64,000 bases of DNA from Cercophora sp. LCS_1 (Eukaryota > Ascomycota > Sordariomycetes > Sordariales > Lasiosphaeriaceae), in the NCBI GenBank assembly GCA_036250225.1, contig JAPZLL010000016.1, positions 620,001 through 684,000 on the forward strand, written 5' to 3'. Of the stretch, positions 9,585-20,329 are shown in pieces. The notes beneath the pieces were generated by a model, which did not search any database, had not been told where the DNA came from, and saw only the letters and a list, made by a program, of their open reading frames with translations. How positions within the stretch are numbered: the stretch's first letter is position 1; the number at the start of each line of letters is the position of its first letter. The translations under genes were made by a program, and so were the position numbers.

Positions 9585-11441
9585 ATGAGCCACCTCAACC
9601 TCCTGCAGGACGTCTTTGGGGGCAACTGGATAGCCACTGCTGCTGTCTCGGCTGCTGCCACTGTTGTGTTGTGGGTTGCCTATGAGCTGTGCACCTGGTA
9701 CTTCTGTCTCCGCGGCGTGCCTGGCCCATTTAGGAACTCGGTGTCGAACCACTTGAAGCTCATCGTGCTCGGGTATCGTGGGGACCTCTACAAATGGGAG
9801 AGGAAGATGCATGACAAATACGGTATGTCTGATCTTGGTGGTGACGGGGAACCATCTATTGACGACCCCAGGGGATCTATTCCGCATAGGCCCATACCAT
9901 GTCATCATCAACGACCCCGATGTCTTTCGCCGCATCAACTCGGGCAAGTCCCAGTACATCAAATCGGCCTGGTACCCCGTGTTAGCAAAGTTCACCAAAG
10001 GCGTTGATTCCACTCTCAGCTTGGGAAGCCACGGCCAAATCGACACGCACCACAACCAACATATCACCCTCTCCCCATCTGTATGGCCCTCCCCCCAGAG
10101 ACGGACATCTTACTGACCACCCGCAGTACACTGGTAAAAACAACTTCTCACCCTCAGCCGAAGAAGTCATGGACGCCCAAATCGCAACCCTCGTCTCCCT
10201 CCTCAGCACCAAATACGTCACCCCCTCTGGCCGTCCCTCCAGGCCCTGCAACTTTGCCATCCTGGGCCAATACGTGATGCTCGACATCATCAGCGCCCTG
10301 CTGTGGTCCGAATCCTTCGGTTTCCTCCAACAAGACCACGACATCGGCTCCTACATCCAGACGCTAGAAGAATTCCTCCCCATCCGCAGCGCCATCGGCG
10401 CCCTTCCCATCATGCCCTACCTACGTCCCCTGTTGCACGCCCTCCTTCCGACGGACGCCGACAAAACCGGCCTTGGCCGTCTCCACGGCATCGGCAAAGC
10501 CGCCATCGACGCCCGTTTGGCGGATATGGCATCCGGTAAATCCGTTCCCCAGGACATACTGACATCGTTCATATCCCAGGGTCTGACGGGGAGAAGCCTC
10601 TACGCCGAGGTTTACATGGTTATGTACCCGCCCCTCTCCTCTTGTTGTCTTTTCAACCACATCTAACAACCCTGTGCAACAGTGCAGCAGGCTCCGACAA
10701 CCCCGCCACCCTCCTCCGCCTCATCCTCATCTCCATCATTACCTCTCCCGCTTCCTACAACAAACTCGTCAGCGAAATTCTCTCGTCTCCACTTTCGTCG
10801 CCAGCCACAGACGCCGAAATCAAAAAGCTGCCCTACCTCCAATCCGTCATCCGCGAAACTCTTCGGGTGTTCCCCACACCCGCAGAACTCTACAAGGAGG
10901 TTCCATCGGGTGGTGATACCATTTCTGGTCATTTCTTGCCGGGTGGGACCTGGGTTGGTGTCAATCTGCACAGCATGACGAGACGCAAGGATGTGTTTGG
11001 GGACGATGCCGATGTTTTTCGGCCAGAGAGGTGGCTTGAGGAGGTGGATCAAGAAAAGTTGAGGAAGATGGTGAATGTGGTGGAGTTGACATTTTCGAGT
11101 GGACGGTTTATCTGTCTGGGACGGGCGGTGGGGTTGATGGAAGTTGGTAAGGGTGTTTGTGAGGTGAGTTAAAGTCCTTCTTTGTTGGGGAAGGGAGGAG
11201 GAAAAAATCACAAGGAGAGAGAAATGGGGAAATGAAGGAGGAAAGAAAGGAGGAAAATTTGGAGGGAATGAGGAGGAAAGGGAAGAACCGAAGAAAGATG
11301 GCTGACATATCCTAGTTGTTGCGGCACTTTGATTTTGCGGCGGCCGATCCGCAAAAGGCGCTCATACTGGAGGGGTATGGATTGTATTTGATCAGGGAGC
11401 AGATGGTATATGTAACCAAGAGGGAAGGCGTCAAGGTGTAA
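9585..11441 (+). CDS. cytochrome P450 (pisatin demethylase-like)
   Basis: Microsomal P450 monooxygenase, 516 residues. Five exons: 9585-9822, 9872-10080, 10127-10623, 10683-11163 and 11316-11441. The N-terminal membrane anchor is followed by PGP. The I-helix reads AAGSDN, where AGxDT is usual, and is created across the third intron. ETLR is the ExxR motif and FRPERW the PERF-like motif. The heme-binding loop is FSSGRFICLG with the axial Cys; the position after GR is Phe where most P450s have Arg, as in pisatin-demethylase-type enzymes that carry an aromatic residue. The last intron (152 nt) is unusually long and purine-rich. No biosynthetic partner genes adjoin it, so the substrate is unknown. 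The exon 2/3 junction is the least certain. Confidence 0.85.
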
Positions 11442-12403
11442 GTGGATCAGGGCAGAGGAGATGAAGACGAAGACCGCACAATACGTTTGCTCCTTTTTTC
11501 AAGATTTTTCAATTGCATGCAACTATCCGCAAAACAGCAAAATCGGTCTTCTCATTATTGGTATCGGGTAATAAGATAGTCTGTGGGAAGGTTTGGAAAA
11601 CAAACACGGGTGCACAAACATTGCTAGCTAGTTTCCCTTCGCGTGCACGTTGCGCCCCAACTATGCCGCATTCCGTTTGTTTTTTTCTTCAAAACGTTCC
11701 CTCTCCCTTCAACGTTTTATGGTGGGTGAATACAATTGCGCTTACCTTACCTTGCTTGGAGAAAACACATCCTCCAAGAATCTACGGTGGTTCTAATTTG
11801 GTACCTTTGTTGACCAGCCTTTTCGACTATCTTCGTTCAGCAGGATCCTCAAAAACCTCGAGAGAACCAAGTAAAGCTAACGGAACCTCGCAACCAGACG
11901 CCTAACAAGCAGTTTCGCGCCAACACGATCGAGAACACCTTCCCGATTTTACCTATCTACCTACTTCATCTAAGATCCGACATGGAGTCCCCCGTACGAA
12001 TATCCGAGTCGAAAGAATACCGGGGCTTGGGTCCTTCCCCGTAATGGCAGTCTGGGGGGTTGGTCACCATTGCGGACACGACTTCGATATGCTCTGCTCT
12101 CTTCGTTGGGCGAGGAGCCGAGGTGTTGAGCACACTTGTCTGACCCTAGAGCTCCAAAGTATTAGCGTTCTGAATCCAAGAAGGGCCAGGTCGAAGAATG
12201 CGTGATGGATGCATTATTTGGCTCAAATTCACATGCACAGATCATGGTCCTGGTCGGCAGTTTCAGCTCTGGGCATTCAGGATCCTCCCACCAACCGACG
12301 TCTATTTTCTGATCTGTTCGTTCCTCGTTGATCTATTCACATCCTGTATACATCGTATATACATCTTTCTCGTGAAGCCAATGTACAAGTACAATACATA
12401 CGT
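11442..12403. other. intergenic between convergent P450 and ALG9
   Basis: This is the 3' flank of two convergent genes. No ATG-initiated frame with protein features, no RNA gene and no repeat was recognised. Confidence 0.5.
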
Positions 12404-14449
12404 CTACTTCCTCTGCTTCTGCTTCAACAAGCAATGCCTCCCCCATCTCCGCTTGAACCGATCCGGAATAATTCTCCAGTCAGGAACCCAAAGAGCCCTT
12501 GCCAGGAACGGCGTGTTAGCTGCGTCCAAGAACGGCACGCACTTGACTTCTTCCCAGTGCTTGGTATCCGCCACGTAGTCTGGCTCGTTTGGAGGCGGTG
12601 CCCATCCGGGCTGCTTTTGCTGCTCGGGGTACTGCGTGTCGACGAGGAACACGCACGCCTGAAGGTCGACGTACTTGCCCATGTCCTCCTCGTTGCGGTC
12701 GTTCAGTCCGTTGGTAGGAAGCCAAGTGCCGCTGAAGAAGCCGAAGCCTGTGCGAGCCTCTGAGAACTCACCCGGCAGCAGTCCTCGGAACTCGGAACGG
12801 ATGAACTTGGCGTGCATGTCCCTCGGGAGGAAGTAAGAGCTTGGGAAGCGATACCACTCCTTGCCAAAGCAGACTGAGTCGCCGCGGGCGCCCATATCGT
12901 TCAAGGGCGTGTAGAGCGAGAGAGGGGCCGAGTAGGCCGAGTAGATGCCCCAAATACGAGCGAGACCAAGGTCTACGAACAAGATCAAGGCAAGTGATAC
13001 CACGAGGAGCTTTAACTTGGCTGGGATCTTGCCGGCCAACGACTTGGGGTCCGAGTTGCCGAAGATGGTCAACGTGGTGTGAATGGCCAAGGCTGCGTTG
13101 AGGGCCAAGAATGGGTAGGCCGGGTACATGAACCTCTCTTCCTTGTGGGGCTGCAGAGAGAAGATGGCGAGCCACATGTAGAAAGGGCCGAGGAAGACAA
13201 CGGTGCGGAGCCCCGATTGGAAAGTCTCTGTCGACTTGGTAAAAAGCTTCTGGAGCAGGAAGAGGGGCAGTGACAAGAGGGCGAGAATGAACCAGGCGTT
13301 GAAGTTGAGAGCGAGATTCTTGAAGTAAAAGTCCCAGGGCTCCGTGCCGTAGAGTTCAGGGCCGCCCGTGTTGGAAAAGATGTTGTACTTGATGATGTTC
13401 CAAGACACAGCCTCGACCTTGCGGTAAAAGAAGGTGTTGACGACAACGTCAAAGAACTTTGGATCTTAGCGCACGCAAGGAGACAGACAGGGACGGAAGG
13501 ACATACAACCAAGACAAACGTAGCGGCAACGCCGCGGAAGACTCTGATAGCAGCCTCGAAGAAGCGCTCCTTGTCGCTAAACAAGGCGAAGAAAGCCTCC
13601 TCGAAGACAAAAGGAGCGCAGAGCGCAATGGCAAAAGGCCACCCAAAGACGCCGCCCACGGCAAACCAGGCCATGCCTTGCGAAGTCTTGATGCCGCCGC
13701 GCCAGTTCATAAAAGCGGCGGCACCCAGCATCGCCGTGTACATGGCGAAGCTAGACGGAAGGTAGGCGGCGCTGGCGTGGAAGTTGCCTGGGCTGAACAC
13801 CAAGGCCATGATGAAGAAGAGACCAACGCGCGGGTTGAGAGCGAGGCAGGTGGCCCGCCACATCAAAGTCTGGCAAAGGGCACATACAAGAGCAAGCGCA
13901 TAGCGGACAAAATAGAATTCGGCAACCTGTATTCGCGATTAGGGCGATGGCGGCGGCGGCAACATGCGAGCGTGCCAGCGCGATAGAACTCGGCTTACCT
14001 TATTCGAGTGCGGCAACAATCGTCGTATGTTGCCAATAACGGCATGGAAAGCAACGTACAGCCAGCTGCGGATCGCGTAATCGGGCGAGTACTCCCACGT
14101 CTGCAGGCCATAGCCGTGGCTGAGATAGTGCGTTGGCTCCCAGTAGTTGAACGTCTCGTCACAGTCCTGAATCGGGGCAAACAGCGCGGCTACAAGATTG
14201 GCACCGAGAAAGATGTAAAACGCTGAGATGGGCTCGATGGCGTAGGCGTTCTTGATGGCCCTGAAGTGTGTCAGCCAGGCCCCGGTCCCGGCCGGCCGTC
14301 CCGTCTCCTGGGCTCCAGTGCCAATCGACAGAACACGTTGCACAGCTGTGGGGAGACGCGGCTTACTTCTTCCTTGCGTGCTTTGCTGAGGGATGGACAA
14401 ACTCTCCCCCCTCCCCCGATTCCGCCGTTTGCGCCGGTTGAGGAGGCAT
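12404..14449 (-). CDS. ALG9: alpha-1,2-mannosyltransferase ALG9
   Basis: ER membrane GT22 enzyme that adds alpha-1,2-linked mannoses from Dol-P-Man to the lipid-linked oligosaccharide during N-glycan precursor assembly. Exons on the minus strand are 14449-14367, 14260-13999, 13926-13507 and 13456-12404, giving 605 residues. The first exon was found from the splice sites: ATG at 14449 gives an N-terminus beginning MPPQPAQT, then a 106-nt intron (GTAAGC to TTCAG). The catalytic first lumenal loop has the GT-C signature DCDETFNYWEPTHYL, followed by GLQTWEYSPDYAIRSW. Later come EERFMYP and a C-terminal lumenal region. About ten TM helices are visible. The third intron is only 50 nt, with acceptor AAAG chosen to keep frame. 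Confidence 0.92.
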
Positions 14450-15857
14450 GCTGGCGGTTGTCGAGGAAGCGGCTCTCTGCCTTTGACCGATGATGTCGTT
14501 GCAATGTTCGGTTCAGTTGCGCCGAGCAGAACTTTCGACGTGGTGCCCCTGTTGCACCAAGCCGTAATAGGCTTAGCTCCCGCATGAGGCTGCAGATCCA
14601 TGCACCCAGTTCAACGTCAAGTACCCACTTTTCAGCGTTCTCTGCAGCGCTGTGTGACCCACTTTTATTTTGCGGCTTGGTCGCCTTCATATTCTTCCCC
14701 AAGGTGGGGCTTCTTCAAACTTTCTTTCCCCGAACAACAACAGCAGCAACAGCAGCAAGTTGTCTTGGTACGTTCAACATTTTGTTTTCACTTGTACGGT
14801 GTCTTACACAGCGTTTTGCCTTTTCGCCTGCCTTTTCCCAGCGTTTTGCAGCTTTCGCTCCTCTTCTCTTTTGACTCTTCTACCTTGTTGTTTTCCATCT
14901 TCTTCGTTTTGCCCTACGTTTACATTGGACTGTGGCGCCTGCCAACAAACTCCATTCACGATTTCATTCACCGCACGATTTTGCTTTCACCAGTGCCAGC
15001 TTTGGGCTTTGCGCCAGTGCGCCTTCAACGTGCAGGTTAGTGGCCCCCTCGCTCTTGCACCTTCCACCCGCGATCAGCAGCCTTCCTCGATCTTGCGGCT
15101 TCCGCACGCGATTTAGGGATATCCTCGCAACTGCTCCTTCTCCGCGCAACTCTCATTCCGCCTCAAAATTCGCTCCTTCCTCACGCGATTTGGGGCTGGC
15201 CTTCCAACTGTTCCTTCCGCTCGCGATTTGGAGACCTCCTCACAACTTCTCCTTCCGCTCGAATTTTCTTCTTCACCTATTCCTTGCCCCTTCCTGACGT
15301 ACTTTGCTTCCCCACTGCTCTTTCCCCTCGCAAGTGTCATTTCCTTGTCACTTCACATGTTGCATGCCCAATTGTTCCTGCCAAGTTCTTTCATGTTAAC
15401 TTTGGATCCACAATACCTAGCAGACCTCTCAAGTGTCAAGGTACATAGGTACTCTTTGATGATCAGCGCGCTTAACCTGCAGTCCTGGTGGGGCTCTTGC
15501 TGGGTTCTCTCGAAGGGAGCCACATCCGATGCCTGTCATGGCCGCCATAGTTGGGGGCTTCAACTCTCAGCAACCAACAAAGATGTTCTCAGTGAGACAA
15601 AGCTTGTGGTAGCTGTCACCGCTTTGCAGTAAAGTAAGACTGCTCTTTTTTTCTCTCGAAAGTTTACTCTCAAACTCTGTTCTTTTGCCTTGATTTGCAG
15701 TCTTACTAACTGTTTTACTAGATCTACCATACCAAGAGACTTGTTTCTCGTGCACGTCCCAGACCTTCAGTAGGTTTCACCGTGATGTACTCTTATTTAG
15801 TTTCTCACATATCGTCTTAGCTTCTCTCTGTCACTCCAGTGTCAAGACGAACCGACA
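14450..15857. promoter_or_regulatory. pyrimidine-rich divergent region, ALG9/NAF1
   Basis: This is a shared upstream region of 1.4 kb. From about 14680 to 15400 the plus strand is strongly pyrimidine-rich and open in several frames at once, which argues against coding. Degenerate repeats containing CGCGATTT (15107, 15184, 15222) and CTTCCGCTCG occur within it. It probably includes the NAF1 5' UTR. Confidence 0.5.
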
Positions 15858-17807
15858 ATGAGCGACAACCCCTACAACATCCCTGGCCTTGGCCATGCCA
15901 AGCCGAACGAGCAGCTTCCGACTCAGAACTTCCTGCCAAACCAGCTTGAGCGGGAGGCCACCCAGAGACAGCAAGCCCAGCAGCCAGCCTCAACCAGCAG
16001 TACTGTCACCCAGGGCCCTTCTTCAGCCCTGCAGAGTTCTTTGGCCAACAACAATGCCGCCCAGGACTCTTCTTTTGCTCAGCAGCGCACCCCTGCCGGC
16101 AACTTTGCGATCCCTGGACTCACTTTGATCAACGACACTGCCCAGGCTTCCTCTACCGAGCCTGCTGCTTCCACTAGCACTGGCGCTCCTGGATCTGGTT
16201 TGATCAACAACGCTGCCCATGCTTCTTCTGCTGAGCTCGTCACTACAACTAACACTGGCGCTCCTGGACTCCCTTTGATGAACGACACTGCCCAGTCTTT
16301 TCCTACCGAGACCATCACTTCAACCAGCAATGCCACTCCTGGGTTGGCTTTTATCGCTGCTCAGGCTGCTCCTATCGAACCCGTCGCTTCAACTGGCAAT
16401 GGTACTCTCGTCACTTCGACTACCAATGGCACTCCCGGCCCTTCGGCTATCAATGGCACTCAGGAGAATCACCAACCGGACCTTGTACCTCCAGCCGCTA
16501 CGCGCTTATCGGAGTTCATACCTACAAGCTTCCTGGACTACGATGCAAGCAGTTCGAACCTCAAGCGTAACTGGGTCGACGACGAATCTGACTCAGAGAG
16601 CCAGGAATACGACTCCTCTAGCGATGATGACGACGATGATGAATCGGATGTGAATTCGGTTGCTGGCTCAGATGTTGGCTTGACGGTCGAAGAGATTGCC
16701 AGGCGTATGATGGCTGCTGCCTCCAACAGTGCCAATCCCGCCGCTGGATCCATTGAGGAGCTTGGTCGTAGCATGATGGCTAACGCGGACGCCCCCGTTG
16801 CTGGCGATGCTGATGATGACGATGAGGGCATGATTGTCGAAGATGGCCAAGAGACTGCCGCGGGACCCAGCACTGCCACAGACCGCAACGTTCCCAGGCC
16901 GGGCACAGCCGGCCGCTCGCTTCACGAGACCATTGACCAGGATTACTCCGAGCCTCGAATGCAGAGTATCCCGCATCACGCTCACCTCGTTTTGCTTGGT
17001 GAAGTCAAGCATATTGTCGAGAGGAACATCGTCATCGATTCCGAGTCCGGTGAGGCCACAGATGTCATTGATCTCGAAACCATGGTTTGTCTCCAAACCA
17101 GAGGCGTCATTGGCGCGGTGACTGAAGTCATCGGAAATCCCGACAAACCACTTTACGTGGTTCGTCACAAGACTGAGGAGGAGATCACCCGCATGTGCCT
17201 TGTCCCAGGCACTCCCGTCTACTATGCGCGGGAGTTCTCTAGCATTGTGCTTCGGCACCGGCTCGAAAATGCTCGGCATTACGATGCCAGCAACCAGAAC
17301 GACGAGGAGGTGGCCCCGGAGGAGGTGGGCGCCTTCTCCGACGACGAGGAGGAGCGGAAGCACAGGGCCGAGGAGCGTCGGAGGAGGGGCGGGGTTGCGG
17401 GCGGGTCCGGGCGGGGCGGATCCAGCCTCAACTATGACGACGAGGCGGGCCCTGCTGGTGGCCGCGGTGGTCACGGTGGTCGCGGTGGCGGTGGTCGTGG
17501 CCGTGGTGGTTCACGCGGTCGTGGTTCGCGTGGTGTTGCGGGTGGTGCGCGCGGTCGTGGTCGCGGTGGTGCTCGCGGTGGGTTTGGCAACCCCCCCGCG
17601 GCGCCGTATGCGCCGTTCCCCCCCGTCCCGCCTCCCGGTTGGGTGCCTCCTCCCGGCTGGGCGCTTCCCGGCCAGGCCGCTGCGCCCCCGGCGCAGCAAT
17701 TCGGGGCTGGCCCTGCCAACCCGTTCGCGCCGCCGCAGTGGCCGGCGCCCGGGGTTCCCCCTCCCCCGCCGCAATATTTCGGCGCCCCGCCCCAGGGCCA
17801 GCAGTAG
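15858..17807 (+). CDS. NAF1: NAF1, H/ACA snoRNP assembly factor
   Basis: Nuclear assembly chaperone that holds Cbf5/dyskerin on nascent H/ACA RNAs before being exchanged for Gar1. Single exon, 649 residues. The first 215 or so residues are low-complexity Ser/Thr/Ala with a degenerate repeat containing STGAPG. An acidic stretch lies near residue 257. The Gar1/Naf1 beta-barrel domain spans roughly residues 373-470 (LVLLGEVKHIVERNIVI, VIDLETMVCLQTRGVIGAV, PGTPVYY). A basic Arg/Gly-rich RGG region (about 505-575) precedes a Pro-rich tail ending near residue 649. This order matches fungal NAF1. The long N-terminal repeats are unusual but plausible. Confidence 0.9.
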   Translation: MSDNPYNIPGLGHAKPNEQLPTQNFLPNQLEREATQRQQAQQPASTSSTVTQGPSSALQSSLANNNAAQDSSFAQQRTPAGNFAIPGLTLINDTAQASSTEPAASTSTGAPGSGLINNAAHASSAELVTTTNTGAPGLPLMNDTAQSFPTETITSTSNATPGLAFIAAQAAPIEPVASTGNGTLVTSTTNGTPGPSAINGTQENHQPDLVPPAATRLSEFIPTSFLDYDASSSNLKRNWVDDESDSESQEYDSSSDDDDDDESDVNSVAGSDVGLTVEEIARRMMAAASNSANPAAGSIEELGRSMMANADAPVAGDADDDDEGMIVEDGQETAAGPSTATDRNVPRPGTAGRSLHETIDQDYSEPRMQSIPHHAHLVLLGEVKHIVERNIVIDSESGEATDVIDLETMVCLQTRGVIGAVTEVIGNPDKPLYVVRHKTEEEITRMCLVPGTPVYYAREFSSIVLRHRLENARHYDASNQNDEEVAPEEVGAFSDDEEERKHRAEERRRRGGVAGGSGRGGSSLNYDDEAGPAGGRGGHGGRGGGGRGRGGSRGRGSRGVAGGARGRGRGGARGGFGNPPAAPYAPFPPVPPPGWVPPPGWALPGQAAAPPAQQFGAGPANPFAPPQWPAPGVPPPPPQYFGAPPQGQQ

Positions 17808-20329
17808 GATGCTGGCTCTGGGGGCAACAACCGCGACCAGGCGTCGCGCCGCTAAAGTGGGGGTAACGGCCCAGCCCCCCGTGGGAGGATGGATTGTGAG
17901 AGGAGGAGGAGGGAGGAAATGGGGGAGGCCCCAGGACATAGGGGCAAATAATGATACCCTTTGACGAACTGTCTGCTGTCTGGTGACCATGCTTGTGAGT
18001 GATATGTGCTAGTGCTCGGTAACATGCATATCGAGAAGCAAGCTTCCCAGTCATGGTGAATAGGGTGTATGCGTGGAATTCTATCCAAAGTTGTGGATGG
18101 AGAGACCTCATGTCTGTCTCTCTCAACCAGGAGCGCAGGTAAGCAATCCGAAAACAACGGTTGGTGAGCTTGCATCGGAACCCATCAGCACATATCCGGG
18201 ATGACTTCACTTTACCCTGCACGGCAAACGGAGAGTAGACGGCAGTCTGACCGGGCACCCCACGAAGAATCCCCCCATCTAAAACTTATTTCCATAGTCC
18301 CATACCTAATAAATCCACGACCACGTCACAAGCCAGGGCTCAAAAAAAAGGAAGCACAATCAACGATCCGGCGTGCAGAGGTGGCGCACGCTATCCGATA
18401 AGCTAGGGTAAAAAAACACGCCCGAAAATTGATCGGCGGTTGGGTGGGAGAAGAAAAAGAAATGGGAGCGGTCGCTTGCTTGCTTGCGTGATTCCCCACG
18501 TGTTGCCGCACCCGGCTCCCGTCGCCGAGGATGGAGGTTCTCCACGAACCGTTTTGTTTCAGAAACATTAGGGCCGCTTTGCTGGCTTCCAGAAGAGAAT
18601 GCGCAATCACGGGCTTGTTTCGCCGTTTGTGGAGTTTGCAGGACTGCCCTGTTTGAACCCCGCAATCGTGCAACCGGTGGTTGATGGGGAATGAGGGAGA
18701 TTTACACAGCCCAGAGGGCTTTGCTTGTGTGTTGGTTCGCTTGCACAGGAGAGATTGATTCTACGGAATACTGCAGAGGCGGTTTTTTTGCTTGAGTTGC
18801 AATTCCCGAATCCTGGTCTCTATCGTTCTATGAGCGGGTAAGGTGCGGATTCTGGATGAAGATCATTCATGCTGACGGAATATTTCTCGCAGTTTAGCTT
18901 GGTTTGGCTTGTTTGGGGGCGGGATAACAGCCGAGAGGTTTTGAAAGAGCGAGATTGAGCAGGCTCGCGAAGGTGACGATGCATAGATTGAGGCACATTT
19001 GAGGATATTGATCATTGAGGGGGCGAGCCTGTGGGTTGGCTTCGCCATCGCAGAGCCTGGTGGTTTTGATTGAGGAGCCCTGTGGTTGTGATGACATGGT
19101 GTACGTGTGATATAAGGCGTCTTGCTATTCTTACCGCGTCGGCGGTCGGCAGACATTTGTTTGGGCGCAGCTGAAGGATCTCCTGCAGTGTGGTGTGTGC
19201 AAGGTGAATACCCGGATACCAGGACCTGACTGCGTGGTGGGAGCCTGATGCAACCGCCTTTTGACCCAACGGTTTACGACAGTGAGATCGGTCTGCTTGT
19301 TGGTGATGCGCTGCGACGAAGCAGAAGAAAGGGGTGGTGCGCATCGAAGAATGGAAGCGGTCAAGCAACCAGTTGTCCGTGACCGCGCTCGGCGGCGGGC
19401 AGTGAGATGACACCCCTGTCTGTTCCCCGGCTGTTAGTGGCGCTTTACGTCCAATAGTGATCCTTGTCGGCAATCTCGCTTCTTGGGTTGATCCCCCGTC
19501 CGCCAATCAGCAAACGCTGGTTCCTGAAATGGCGCTGGCAGGGGCCCCCTGGCAGTGGGAAACCTCGTGGGATCGGCGGGGACGACTGGGACAGAGACGC
19601 TCTTGTGGCCTCTTTCACCGCTGCGAGTGGGCGAGGCCTGGGCTGCTGTGAGCCTCTTGTCGCATTACCCCTCGATTGGGGTTTCGCAGCCGCCGACGAA
19701 TGTGAGTGAGCCACCGGCCATGCTGTGTTGCGACAAGCGGGAGAAACATTGTGCGAGAGCGAAAAAGAAGATGGAGGGGGATGGAAATTGATGAGAGGGA
19801 GGGATGCCAACGCGCACAGCCCGCTCAGATGATCCCCGTCTTTTTTTCCCAGGTCCGGGCCGTGATCCTGCGCCAAACCTTTGCTCCTCCCCCAAGGCGA
19901 CACTTGCCGCCGTGTGTGACCAGGGCTTATTCCGTCTGGGTGGTTTCTCCCGTAGCGCGCAGCCTCTCGTTCTCTCCCTCCGCACCTCTTCCAAACGCTC
20001 TTCTTTTGGAGTGTCGTCGAGTCCCTCTCTTGTGGCCGTGATGAGTGCTTGAGACGGCGACTCTCACCCCCTTTCATTCTCTTACCCATTGACCATCGTG
20101 TCGTTTACCTTCGTTTAACGGACTCGATTATATCCCACTTTCTGCGCGCAAGTCCCGTCGCTGCAGCACATTCCTTTTCTCAGCCGAGACACCACGATCC
20201 CAAGCATTCCGATCATTACTCATTACCGAAACATCGGTTCAACTACTATCTACATACCAGCAGGACGAGTTACGATTGGTTTCTCCGAGACGGTAGACTT
20301 ACAGGCAGACGTACAACTACTCCTTTGCG
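17808..20329. other. 2.5-kb gene-free region, NAF1 to SH3 gene
   Basis: Contains the NAF1 3' flank and a long upstream region for the SH3 membrane-protein gene. A short (GCTT)n run lies near 18475. Several frames of 100-214 codons on both strands overlap each other and show no domain. I call no gene; an unannotated non-coding transcript or long 5' UTR is possible. Confidence 0.45.

Noticed and set aside
9585..11441. Secondary-metabolite cluster around the P450
   Set aside because: Neighbours are a macrodomain protein and ALG9; no synthase, regulator or transporter adjoins it.
13939..14601. Longer uninterrupted N-terminus for ALG9
   Set aside because: The upstream part resembles no ALG9 N-terminus and begins at a non-ATG codon; GTAAGC/TTCAG splice sites give a better first exon from ATG 14449.
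14584..15116. Three overlapping plus-strand frames upstream of NAF1
   Set aside because: They are open simultaneously because the tract is pyrimidine-rich; several lack an ATG; Phe/Leu/Ser/Pro composition reflects the base bias.
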